Source: CG1-02-35-72 sp964564475
GTDB taxonomy: Bacteria; Bacteroidota; Bacteroidia; Flavobacteriales; Flavobacteriaceae
Reading direction: 5' to 3'
NCBI GenBank assembly: GCA_964564475.1
Contig: CAZMBM010000065.1
Location: 1 to 12,000, forward strand
DNA: 12,000 nt
This document shows positions 1 through 6,620 of the stretch, in pieces. Each line of letters begins with the position of its first letter. The first letter of the stretch is position 1. The notes beneath the pieces were generated by a model, which saw nothing but the letters and a program-made list of their open reading frames with translations, was not told the origin of the DNA and did not search any database. A program made the position numbers and the translations under genes.

Positions 1-353
1 AGTAATACCGTTTTAGATATAAAATCTTTTAATACCAAAGTGGGAATGGGCGTATTATCGGCTCTGTATATTTCGGCGTCATTTTGCCAAACCACATGAA
101 GTATAACCGAATCGTAATTAGGGTCTGTTTCATGATGATGCACATACCAATCTGTGGCTCTAATATGAATTTCTACATTACCTGCCCAGAGCTGGTTCCC
201 AATTTTAATTTTAGCATTGAAAAAGTCGGGGCCGGCATTAAAGTTTTGCCGGCCTTGATTAATAATAAAAATGGGCTCTTTACGGCTACTTAATAGTTTT
301 TTAGAAGTTAAAAGTTGAAGCTTCCAAACATAATGCAAAAAATCTTCCTTCAT
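1..353 (-). CDS. DUF2851 family protein, N-terminal part only (cut by window edge)
   Basis: The minus-strand frame is open from an ATG at 351-353 to the left edge, giving about 117 residues with no stop. The N-terminus reads MKEDFLHYVWKLQLL. It is followed by NAGPDFFNAKIKI (residues about 40-52), WAGNVEIHIRATDWYVHH and YDSVILHVVW. From memory these are the conserved N-terminal blocks of the DUF2851 family, found mainly in Bacteroidota. The family has no established biochemical function, and I see no signal peptide or membrane segment, so the protein is probably cytoplasmic. Full-length members are a few hundred residues, so most of this gene lies outside the window. It is divergent from the redoxin gene with 58 bases between the starts, so the two may share regulatory sequence. 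I am confident of the reading frame and family, but cannot give a function. Confidence 0.85.
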   Translation of the reverse strand, partial: MKEDFLHYVWKLQLLTSKKLLSSRKEPIFIINQGRQNFNAGPDFFNAKIKIGNQLWAGNVEIHIRATDWYVHHHETDPNYDSVILHVVWQNDAEIYRADNTPIPTLVLKDFISKTVL

Positions 354-377
354 TATTTTAATTGCAGATGTAATTTT

Positions 378-400
378 TACTAAGTTAGCCTACTAAGTTA
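378..400. repeat. Perfect 10-bp direct repeat between divergent genes
   Basis: TACTAAGTTA occurs at 378-387 and again at 391-400, separated by GCC, giving a 13-bp period. It fills much of the 58-base gap between the divergent DUF2851 and redoxin genes and ends 11 bases before the redoxin ATG. Tandem half-sites like this often bind a transcription factor, but no known operator is recognised here. No clean TAnnTTTG element is present in the gap. The nearest matches are TAATTTTT (371-378, plus) and TACATCTG (365-372, minus), each with one mismatch. A regulatory role is inference. Confidence 0.5.
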
Positions 401-411
401 AGAAAAATGTT

Positions 412-1272
412 ATGGAAAATAAACTGAAATCTGTTTTTGTTATGCTCTTTATAAACAGTGCGGCTATTATAATGGTCTTTTATATTTATTTACTCATCAA
501 TCAAGGTTTTAGTTATGTTTATCTGGGTAATTTAGTTGTGAGTTTTACCATTAGCTTTCTATTCGCTAAAGCGATGTTATTACACAACACCGCACGTACC
601 AGTCCCAATATGTGGTTACGCACTGCCCTCATTTTAACAGGTGTTTTTTTTGTTATTTTTGGATTCTATTCTTCTACAATTAACATAGTACATCTTATTC
701 CCGCACCGGCACTAACGACAGCTTGGTTTTTATATGTTTTTTGGTATTCACGCTTTGGCACACGCCAATCGGATATTTTAAAAATTGGCAATACTTTACC
801 CGATTTTGAATTAGAAGACAGTTTTAAGAACAAGGTAAAATCTTCTTCTTTTAAAGGCAACCCAACTGTATTTATGTTTTACCGCGGCAATTGGTGCCCT
901 ATTTGTATGGCTCAGATAAAAGAGTTGGTACAGCAATATAAAGCCTTAGAAAAACGAGGCGCCCAAGTTGTTTTGGTAAGTCCGCAACCACATCATTTTA
1001 CTAAAAGATTGGCCAATAAATTTGATGTGAAATTCACTTTCTTAGTCGATGTAAAAAATAAAGTCGCCAAACAATTGGGTATTTTTCATAAAAACGGATT
1101 GCCTGCCGGTATGCAAATAATGGGCTACGACAAAGACACTGTTTTGCCAACACTTATTGTGACCGATAAAAATGGGGATATTCTCTTTGTAGATTTAACC
1201 GACAACTACAGAGTCCGCCCCGAACCCGAAATATTTTTGCTGATACTAGACGGTACTTTTAAAACGGCTTGA
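412..1272 (+). CDS. Membrane-anchored thioredoxin/peroxiredoxin-like (AhpC/TSA family) protein
   Basis: The 286-residue protein has two parts. Residues 1-113 hold about four hydrophobic segments (roughly 7-29, 37-57, 70-89 and 95-113). Residues about 125-286 form a thioredoxin-fold domain. The active-site block is FYRGNWCPICMAQIKEL, with the CPIC pair at 162-165, and a likely cis-proline occurs in VLPTLIV (P246). The YRG-x-WCPxC pattern is typical of redoxin/AhpC-TSA proteins of the peroxiredoxin-like type. A thiol-disulfide or peroxide reductase activity is therefore likely, but the substrate is unknown. Basic residues flank the N-terminus, the second loop (R62, R70) and the end of the fourth segment (R114, R118). 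By the positive-inside rule this places both ends, and hence the redox domain, in the cytoplasm. The ATG at 412 is the first in-frame start before the hydrophobic region. The gene stands alone on the plus strand and ends in a hairpin. Family confidence is high; topology and substrate are inferred. Confidence 0.85.
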   Translation: MENKLKSVFVMLFINSAAIIMVFYIYLLINQGFSYVYLGNLVVSFTISFLFAKAMLLHNTARTSPNMWLRTALILTGVFFVIFGFYSSTINIVHLIPAPALTTAWFLYVFWYSRFGTRQSDILKIGNTLPDFELEDSFKNKVKSSSFKGNPTVFMFYRGNWCPICMAQIKELVQQYKALEKRGAQVVLVSPQPHHFTKRLANKFDVKFTFLVDVKNKVAKQLGIFHKNGLPAGMQIMGYDKDTVLPTLIVTDKNGDILFVDLTDNYRVRPEPEIFLLILDGTFKTA

Positions 1273-1273
1273 T

Positions 1274-1317
1274 ATATTCATACGATGACTCAAAGTCATC
1301 GTATGAATATGATTTTT
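1274..1317 (+). terminator. Perfect 17-bp inverted repeat between convergent genes, intrinsic terminator for the redoxin gene
   Basis: The left arm (1274-1290, ATATTCATACGATGACT) and right arm (1294-1310) are exact reverse complements with a 3-base CAA loop. A TTTTT run follows at 1313-1317 on the plus strand, as expected for rho-independent termination of the redoxin gene, whose stop is at 1270-1272. The converging CBS-type gene ends at 1316, so its transcript meets the same hairpin. On that side no T run follows the stem, so termination there may be weaker. The stem is AT-rich but unusually long and has no mismatch. Confidence 0.8.
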
Positions 1318-2677
1318 AATGAATCGTCCTTACAATATCGTGCTTGGTAATGATGTCGAATTTGCCGTTAGATAAATCTACCAGTACAGCTTGGTTATCA
1401 CGGTTAATGAGTTTAGATATTTCTTCTACTTTGGTCGCTCTTTTGACTATTGGAAATGCCTTTTGCATGACCTCTTTAATAGGTGTATCGGCTATACACT
1501 TATCTTCAAAATAGAGTTTAAACAACTGACTTTCATCTAAAGAGCCTACAAATCCGTTAGCATCTGTAACAGGTAATTGCGAAATGTCACTTTGGCGCAT
1601 ACGATCTATGGCATGCGACACCAACTCTTCTGTTTTAACCGTTATAAGAGGTCTATCATTATGATTTTTAATTAAATCGGCGGCTATAGTTATATCTTCG
1701 TCTAAAAAACCACGTTCACGCATCCAATCGTCATTAAACATTTTACCCACATAACGGCTTCCATGGTCGTGAAAAAGGACAACAACAACGTCATCGGGTT
1801 TAAAATTGTCTTTGAGTTGTAACAAACCTTTTATAGCAGCTCCGGCTGAATTTCCCACAAAAACACCCTCATCTATAGCCAATTTACGTGTGTAAACAGC
1901 CGCATCTTTATCGGTTACTTTCGTAAAACCATCAATAATATTAAAATCGACATTTTTAGGAAGGATGTCTTCGCCAATGCCTTCGGTTATATAAGAGTAG
2001 ATTTCGTTTTCGTCAAAAATACCAGTTTCGTGGTATTTTTTAAAGACAGAGCCATAGGTATCAATGCCCCATATTTTTATATTGGGATTTTGCTCTTTTA
2101 AATATTTACCTACGCCGGAAACAGTTCCGCCGGTACCTACGCCTACCACAAAATGCGTGATTTTACCTGCAGTTTGTTTCCAAATTTCGGGCCCTGTACT
2201 TTCGTAATGCGCCAGTGTATTAGACAAATTATCGTACTGATTTACATACCAAGAGTTAGGTGTTTCGGCAGCCAATCGCTTAGAAACAGAGTAATAAGAG
2301 CGGGGGTCGTCCGGCTCAACGGCTGTTGGACATACTACCACTTCTGCGCCTACAGCGCGTAAAATATCAACTTTTTCTTTCGATTGTTTATCGGCCATAA
2401 CACAAATCAATTTATAGCCTTTCAAGGTGGCAACAAGTGCCAAACCCATTCCTGTATTTCCCGATGTACCCTCTATAATGGTACCACCGGGTTTTAAACG
2501 ACCATCGGCTTCGGCATCTTCTATCATTTTTAAGGCCATGCGGTCTTTTACCGAATTACCCGGGTTAAAGGTTTCGACTTTGGCCAGTACCAAAGCGTCT
2601 ATCCCTTCTACAATTTTGTTGAGTTTTACAAGAGGTGTATTTCCTATGGTCCCTAATATATTTTGAGCGTACTCCAT
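1316..2677 (-). CDS. PLP-dependent cystathionine beta-synthase/cysteine synthase with C-terminal CBS domain pair
   Basis: This fold-type II PLP enzyme of 453 residues condenses serine or an O-activated serine with homocysteine or sulfide, in transsulfuration or cysteine synthesis. Numbering from the ATG at 2675-2677, the N-terminus is MEYAQNILGTIGNTPLVKLN. The PLP-binding lysine is K44 in NPGNSVKDR, the substrate/cofactor loop GTSGNTG is at 70-76, the phosphate-binding GTGGT is at 181-185, and GNSAG is at 275-279. Residues about 338-453 form two CBS domains (Bateman module), the usual site of allosteric nucleotide or S-adenosylmethionine control. The architecture matches cystathionine beta-synthase better than plain CysK or CysM, but the exact substrate cannot be read from sequence. 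The frame extends upstream to a TTG at 2701. I prefer the ATG because GNTPLV-type proteins usually begin close to this motif and because a promoter-like element overlaps the upstream TTG. The protein is cytoplasmic. It lies 47 bp downstream of a glycosyltransferase gene and converges with the redoxin gene. Confidence 0.9.
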   Translation of the reverse strand: MEYAQNILGTIGNTPLVKLNKIVEGIDALVLAKVETFNPGNSVKDRMALKMIEDAEADGRLKPGGTIIEGTSGNTGMGLALVATLKGYKLICVMADKQSKEKVDILRAVGAEVVVCPTAVEPDDPRSYYSVSKRLAAETPNSWYVNQYDNLSNTLAHYESTGPEIWKQTAGKITHFVVGVGTGGTVSGVGKYLKEQNPNIKIWGIDTYGSVFKKYHETGIFDENEIYSYITEGIGEDILPKNVDFNIIDGFTKVTDKDAAVYTRKLAIDEGVFVGNSAGAAIKGLLQLKDNFKPDDVVVVLFHDHGSRYVGKMFNDDWMRERGFLDEDITIAADLIKNHNDRPLITVKTEELVSHAIDRMRQSDISQLPVTDANGFVGSLDESQLFKLYFEDKCIADTPIKEVMQKAFPIVKRATKVEEISKLINRDNQAVLVDLSNGKFDIITKHDIVRTIH

Positions 2678-2698
2678 ATAATCTTTTAAAATGTGCGA

Positions 2699-2714
2699 CA
2701 AAAATACAAATTTA
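2699..2714 (-). promoter_or_regulatory. Two adjacent TAnnTTTG -7 elements upstream of the CBS-type gene
   Basis: Reading the minus strand, TAAATTTG (2707-2714) is followed directly by TATTTTTG (2699-2706). Both match the Bacteroidota -7 consensus. A TTTG further upstream lies 23 bases from the second element, at the upper end of the reported spacing. The proximal element ends 21 bases before the ATG at 2677. The site lies in the 47-bp gap after the glycosyltransferase stop codon, so the gene could be transcribed independently. Assignment is by consensus only. Confidence 0.45.
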
Positions 2715-2724
2715 ACGGCGGCTT

Positions 2725-3720
2725 TTAGGCAAACATTTCGGGAAAAGTCTCTTGAAATGATTTACCTAAAATATGTAATTTAAATTGTGATTGTAAAAAA
2801 CCCAATCCGTAACCAAACATTTGAATCAACGTAGTGTAAATGCTTAAAAAGCCAACTAAAATGTCCTTATTTTTAAGTAAAGAGTCCATCAAAACAAGCA
2901 ATAAATACAGGGCGTATAATGCGGTAAGTATTTTACTGAAAGGAAATATAAGCAGACTCACCACAAATCCGAGAAGAAAAAAACTCGGTAGCCAATAAGT
3001 GGTTTTAGCTGTATCTTTATACTGTTTATTTAAAATAGGGCGCGCCTTTCCAAAGCTGTAAACCTGATTAAAAAATTGTTCAAAATTTGACCGTCGTTTA
3101 TGGTACACAAAGGCTTTTTCTATAAACTGTGTTTTGAAGCTGCTTTGCCACAATCTAAAGCACAAATCAATATCCTCACCTATCCTTTGTCTGGCAAATC
3201 CTCCTGTTTTTTCAAAAGCCTTTTTAGACAAACCCATATTAAAACTGCGGGGTTGGAATTGTCTATTTTTTTTATGTCCTCTTAAACCGCCTGTAGTTAA
3301 TACCGACGTCATACTGTAATTGATGGCTTTTTGGATAACTGAAAACGAAGTGTGTGACGTATCTGATCCGCCAAAAGCATCAGTATAATGACCCTTTAAT
3401 CTTTCGGTTACAGCCGATAAGTAATGAGGCGGCAACATAACATCAGAATCTAAAATAATAAAATAATTTCCCGAAGCCTGTTTCATGCCATAATTGCGAC
3501 TTACACTCGGGCCCGAATTGTCTTTGTAAAAATATTTTACTGTCAATTTATCCTTGTAATAAGCCACAATATCATCGGCTTTAACGGTAGAACCATCCTC
3601 TACAATTATAACTTCAAAATCCGGAATAAAATCTTGACATACCAAACTTGACAACAATTCGTCAATTTCTTGTGGACGGTTATAAACGGGAATAATGATT
3701 GAAAAATGTAAACCTTGCAA
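2725..3720 (-). CDS. Family 2 glycosyltransferase with C-terminal membrane segments
   Basis: This 331-residue protein has a GT-A fold catalytic domain. The nucleotide-sugar binding start is FSIIIPVYNRPQEI (residues 6-19), followed by EVIIVEDGST (36-45) and NSGPSVSRNYG (68-78). The metal-binding DXD motif is DSD at 91-93, and GEDIDLCFR (181-189) supplies the acceptor-side ED motif. Residues about 244-310 contain hydrophobic segments that should tether it to the inner membrane. It probably transfers a sugar to a lipid-linked or envelope glycan; donor and acceptor are not identifiable. No ATG lies near the N-terminus. Upstream of TTG (3718-3720) there is only one codon, ATT, before an in-frame TAA, and the next methionine is residue 79, inside the catalytic domain. 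TTG is therefore the likely start. A TAnnTTTG element lies 22 bases upstream. No polysaccharide gene cluster is visible nearby, so it looks like a stand-alone enzyme. Confidence 0.88.
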   Translation of the reverse strand: MQGLHFSIIIPVYNRPQEIDELLSSLVCQDFIPDFEVIIVEDGSTVKADDIVAYYKDKLTVKYFYKDNSGPSVSRNYGMKQASGNYFIILDSDVMLPPHYLSAVTERLKGHYTDAFGGSDTSHTSFSVIQKAINYSMTSVLTTGGLRGHKKNRQFQPRSFNMGLSKKAFEKTGGFARQRIGEDIDLCFRLWQSSFKTQFIEKAFVYHKRRSNFEQFFNQVYSFGKARPILNKQYKDTAKTTYWLPSFFLLGFVVSLLIFPFSKILTALYALYLLLVLMDSLLKNKDILVGFLSIYTTLIQMFGYGLGFLQSQFKLHILGKSFQETFPEMFA

Positions 3721-3742
3721 AATTTAGCAGTGTATTAAGTAG

Positions 3743-3750
3743 CAAAGATA
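3743..3750 (-). promoter_or_regulatory. TAnnTTTG -7 element for the glycosyltransferase gene
   Basis: On the minus strand TATCTTTG matches the Bacteroidota -7 consensus and ends 22 bases before the TTG start at 3720. It lies just downstream of the intrinsic terminator of the preceding gene, where a new promoter would be expected. No TTG is visible at the expected -33 position, so the call rests on one element and its location. Confidence 0.45.
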
Positions 3751-3770
3751 CTTATTTATATATGAACCTT

Positions 3771-3798
3771 AAAAAAGCCCCGCCATAGCGGGGCTTTT
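3771..3798 (-). terminator. Strong intrinsic terminator after the T9SS cargo gene
   Basis: The arms GCCCCGC (3777-3783) and GCGGGGC (3788-3794) form a perfect 7-bp GC-only stem with a 4-base loop. On the minus strand the stem is followed by six T (3771-3776) and preceded by AAAA, which can extend the stem. It begins 24 bases after the stop codon of the T9SS gene and precedes the glycosyltransferase promoter. The plus-strand reading also ends in TTTT, but no plus-strand gene reaches it. Confidence 0.93.
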
Positions 3799-3818
3799 AA
3801 ACCTTTATTTTAAAAATT

Positions 3819-5624
3819 TTATTGTCTTACTACTTTATATGTTCCCGTTTTATCGGCTACTTTAACTTTCATAAAATACACACCTGTATTTAGCGAGCTA
3901 AGATTTAGTTTATAACTACTCACTCCCGGTTGGGCTATTATTACTTGCTGACCTAATAAATTGTACAATTCTATTTGGTCTATATTTTGTTTGGCATTAA
4001 GAAAGACATTGTCTTTAGTTGGATTTGGATAAAAATTAAAGCCTTCTATTACTTGATCTGCAACACTTAGAGTCCCCGTAACAGTTAAAACACCTGAATT
4101 ATTAACGCCCATTTGCCAGGGCCCTTGAAAGCCGCCATATTGATAGGCACCTCTATTTAACTGGAAACGACTGGCATAGTAATAAGTACCTGCCGTTGTT
4201 AACTTAGCTCCTAAATCTAATTGATACTCATCATTGTTTCCTGAATCTGTATTATAAGCTGCTATAAACCAATTGGCATTTGGCCAAGTATTTGGATCTG
4301 TATTTGATGTACTATACCCTATCCAAGCTGTAATATCGGGGGCTTGGCCGGCTAAATTTGTCAACTCATCAACCCAAATTTGCGCATAAACATTAAAAGA
4401 ATCTCCGGCATTTATAGCACCCGTCTCAGGCCATTGTAAAGCAAGCCACCCAATAGTATAATCAGTTGTCGTAAAAGTATAAGGACCTGACCAAGAACTT
4501 GTTGAGCCTGCTCCGCAATCTGCTTGTACATAAAAATCGTAACTGGTATTTGTTGCCAAGCCTGATATTGAATTACTATTGCTAACTGTAGATACAAAAT
4601 TTGCAATAGTTCCGGACGACCCTTGAGTATACCCCGTAAATCCATACTCTACATTCCAACTACTTTCGCTACCTTGAGGTGTCCAAGCTATTTCGGCCGT
4701 AGTTGGCGAAACTTTTACGGTATTTCCACTACTTGGTGCCGTACAAGAATTTGTTGTTGTAAAATTTAATTTACTTGACCAAGGACTGTAAACAGCGCCA
4801 CCTGCCATGTCCGGAATACAATTAGCTTTTACATAAAAATCATAACCGGTATTTGAATTTAAACCATTAATACCGTGTGGATTTCTATCTGTAATATCTG
4901 ATGTACCTGCCCCTAATGTAAATCCGGCAGTACCGTATTCTACAACCCACATCGTTTCGCTATTGTTGGCTGTCCAACCTATCTGTGCATTGCCTGAACC
5001 AACACTTACGGTATTTAGAGATGTTGGTGCAGCACAACTGACATTTGCAGAGGTAAGCGCAGGAGCGCCCAGACACAAACCTTTACCAGTTGCCAAACCA
5101 CCATCATCGTAAAAGAAACGGTATTTAAAATTTTGTTGTTGGTTGCTTGTAAAATTTTTAAAATCGAAATAAATAGGAAATGGACCGGGACTTGTACAGG
5201 TAGTATAATCACCTTGTGTTTGACCTGACCCCGGTTGTCCTTCGGGCATTAATATCCAAGCACCTGCACCGGAGTTGGCATCGGCATCCCAATATTGTAA
5301 GCCCATGGCTTCAGAGGTAGATGCCGTCAAGGCAAAAGCCAAATCAATATTCATTATCAATACCTTTTCACCAGCTGCAAAAGCCGCGCTTAAATCGACA
5401 ACGGGTGATTCTAAATATATTTTATCTCCTACATTAGACACTTGCGAATCGTCAAATTGAAACTTACTGTCACCCATTGTTGGGTTTTGAAGAAGATTAA
5501 TAGTATTGTAAGGCCCCGTAATTGTCCACGTAGCATCGGGCCAAGTTGTAGTCTGATTAATTGTTTGAGAATAAAATGTGCCGGCTGTTAAAATTAAAGC
5601 CAACATTAGTAATGTTTTTTTCAT
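3819..5624 (-). CDS. Secreted multidomain protein with two FN3-like domains and a T9SS type A sorting domain
   Basis: The 601-residue protein begins MKKTLLMLALILTAGTFYSQ, a Sec signal peptide likely cut near residue 20. The frame continues upstream to 5684, but the ATG at 5622-5624 starts the signal peptide and follows a promoter. Residues about 21-195 look like a jelly-roll (cleaved-adhesin or MAM-like) domain. Two fibronectin type III-like repeats follow (about 197-290 and 294-387). They share C-x-A/T-P-S/T starts, W-x-VEYG cores and YDFYV-x-A-x-C ends. Residues about 391-515 form a further beta-rich domain I cannot name, with AWIGYSTSNTDPNTW, NNDEYQLDLG and GTYYYASRFQLN. Residues about 527-601 are the T9SS type A C-terminal domain: FYPNPTKDNV, ELYNLLGQQV, GVYFMKV, ending KVVRQ. 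The protein should cross the outer membrane by T9SS and be anchored or released, acting as an adhesin or glycan-binding protein. No catalytic motif is seen. It has its own promoter and terminator, so it appears monocistronic. Confidence 0.9.
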   Translation of the reverse strand: MKKTLLMLALILTAGTFYSQTINQTTTWPDATWTITGPYNTINLLQNPTMGDSKFQFDDSQVSNVGDKIYLESPVVDLSAAFAAGEKVLIMNIDLAFALTASTSEAMGLQYWDADANSGAGAWILMPEGQPGSGQTQGDYTTCTSPGPFPIYFDFKNFTSNQQQNFKYRFFYDDGGLATGKGLCLGAPALTSANVSCAAPTSLNTVSVGSGNAQIGWTANNSETMWVVEYGTAGFTLGAGTSDITDRNPHGINGLNSNTGYDFYVKANCIPDMAGGAVYSPWSSKLNFTTTNSCTAPSSGNTVKVSPTTAEIAWTPQGSESSWNVEYGFTGYTQGSSGTIANFVSTVSNSNSISGLATNTSYDFYVQADCGAGSTSSWSGPYTFTTTDYTIGWLALQWPETGAINAGDSFNVYAQIWVDELTNLAGQAPDITAWIGYSTSNTDPNTWPNANWFIAAYNTDSGNNDEYQLDLGAKLTTAGTYYYASRFQLNRGAYQYGGFQGPWQMGVNNSGVLTVTGTLSVADQVIEGFNFYPNPTKDNVFLNAKQNIDQIELYNLLGQQVIIAQPGVSSYKLNLSSLNTGVYFMKVKVADKTGTYKVVRQ

Positions 5625-5653
5625 GTTTTTGGGTTTAGAATTTGATTTGTGTC

Positions 5654-5684
5654 CAAATTTAAACACAATATATATGAAAAACAA
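5654..5684 (-). promoter_or_regulatory. Bacteroidota-type promoter of the T9SS cargo gene
   Basis: On the minus strand TTG (5682-5684) is separated by 20 bases from TAAATTTG (5654-5661), matching TTG-N17-23-TAnnTTTG as described for flavobacteria. The -7 element ends 29 bases before the ATG at 5624, leaving a leader of about 25 bases. This is the most complete promoter match in the window. The rest of the 130-base gap, up to the fabI stop at 5755, is AT-rich and shows no convincing terminator. Confidence 0.7.
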
Positions 5685-5754
5685 CTATCTAAATATTTTT
5701 TTTAGAAAAACCCTTTTTGTCTTAAATATTTTAAACAAGTTTTTTGGTAAAACA

Positions 5755-6576
5755 TCAAGAATCTTCTTCTCCCATAAAAGAATCCATAATAGCATTGCTC
5801 ACCCCCATGTTAGAAAAACCGCCATCGTGAAATAAATTTTGTAAAGTCACTTTTTTTGTCAAATCAGAAAATAACGAGACGGTATAATCGGCACATTCTT
5901 GAGCGGTGGCATTGCCTAATGGCGACATCTTATCGGCATAAGCAAAAAAGCCTTCAAAGCCTTTAACGCCTGTACCGGCTGTAGTGGGTGTAGGCGATTG
6001 TGAAATGGTATTGACGCGTACTTTAAAATCGCGACCAAAAAAATAACCAAAGCTACGGGCTACAGACTCTAGGTAGGCTTTATTATCGGCCATGTCATTA
6101 TAGTCCGGAAAAACGCGTTGGGCCGCCATATACGATAAAGCCACAATACTTCCCCACGGATTCATCGCTTCTTTTTTGTATAAAACGCTCATAACTTTAT
6201 GAAAAGACATGGCCGAAACATCGGTGCCTTTCTGTGTCCATTCGTATTTTTGATCTGTATAATGACGGCCTTTTCTTACATTTATAGACATCCCTATAGA
6301 GTGCAATACAAAATCTATTTTACCTCCTAAAATATCCATTGATTTAGTGATTAATTGCTCTAAATCTTCAATTGAAGTGGCGTCGGCAGGAATAATCTGA
6401 GAGCCTGTTTTTTGAGCCAATTCATTTATGGTACCCATCCGCATAGCAATGGGGGCATTTGTTAAAACAAATTCACCACCTTCTTTATGAACACGTTCTG
6501 CGGTTTTCCAAGCGATTGAATTTTCGTCTAAAGCGCCAAATATAATTCCTTTTTTTCCTTTTAATAAGTTGTACAT
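5755..6576 (-). CDS. fabI: Enoyl-[acyl-carrier-protein] reductase (NADH), FabI
   Basis: FabI catalyses the last step of each fatty acid elongation cycle, reducing trans-2-enoyl-ACP. Counting from the ATG at 6574-6576, the 273-residue protein starts MYNLLKGKKGIIFGALDENS, with the atypical FabI nucleotide-binding loop. Catalytic residues fit the FabI Y-x6-K pattern: Y159 and K166 in YNDMADNK, plus Y149 in ALSYMAAQRVFPDYN. The substrate-loop region NTISQSPTPTTAG (189-201) is as I recall it for Bacteroidota. An 11-codon extension to 6609 is possible in frame, but the ATG is the normal family start and the upstream part overlaps a -7 element. Length is typical (E. coli FabI is 262). The enzyme is a cytoplasmic homotetramer and usually essential. 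It lies 44 bp downstream of recN and probably has its own promoter. Confidence 0.96.
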   Translation of the reverse strand: MYNLLKGKKGIIFGALDENSIAWKTAERVHKEGGEFVLTNAPIAMRMGTINELAQKTGSQIIPADATSIEDLEQLITKSMDILGGKIDFVLHSIGMSINVRKGRHYTDQKYEWTQKGTDVSAMSFHKVMSVLYKKEAMNPWGSIVALSYMAAQRVFPDYNDMADNKAYLESVARSFGYFFGRDFKVRVNTISQSPTPTTAGTGVKGFEGFFAYADKMSPLGNATAQECADYTVSLFSDLTKKVTLQNLFHDGGFSNMGVSNAIMDSFMGEEDS

Positions 6577-6606
6577 AAACTTGTATTTAATTGTTTTGTT
6601 TTTTGG

Positions 6607-6614
6607 CAAATATA
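6607..6614 (-). promoter_or_regulatory. TAnnTTTG -7 element for fabI
   Basis: TATATTTG on the minus strand matches the -7 consensus and ends 30 bases before the fabI ATG at 6576. It lies in the 44-bp gap after the recN stop. No TTG is seen at the -33 position. fabI could therefore be transcribed both from here and by read-through from recN. Confidence 0.45.
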
Positions 6615-6620
6615 AAGGTT

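Noticed and set aside
231..253. Two GCCGGC palindromes 17 bp apart
   Set aside because: Both lie within conserved DUF2851 coding sequence (around GRQNFNAGPD) and are explained by the codons.
2678..2701. Upstream TTG extension of the CBS-type gene (8 extra residues)
   Set aside because: The ATG at 2677 gives the normal family N-terminus, and the upstream TTG overlaps a candidate -7 element.
5578..5835. Plus-strand open frame of 85 codons across the T9SS/fabI gap
   Set aside because: It is antisense to the T9SS signal peptide region and the 3' end of fabI, has low-complexity composition and matches no family.
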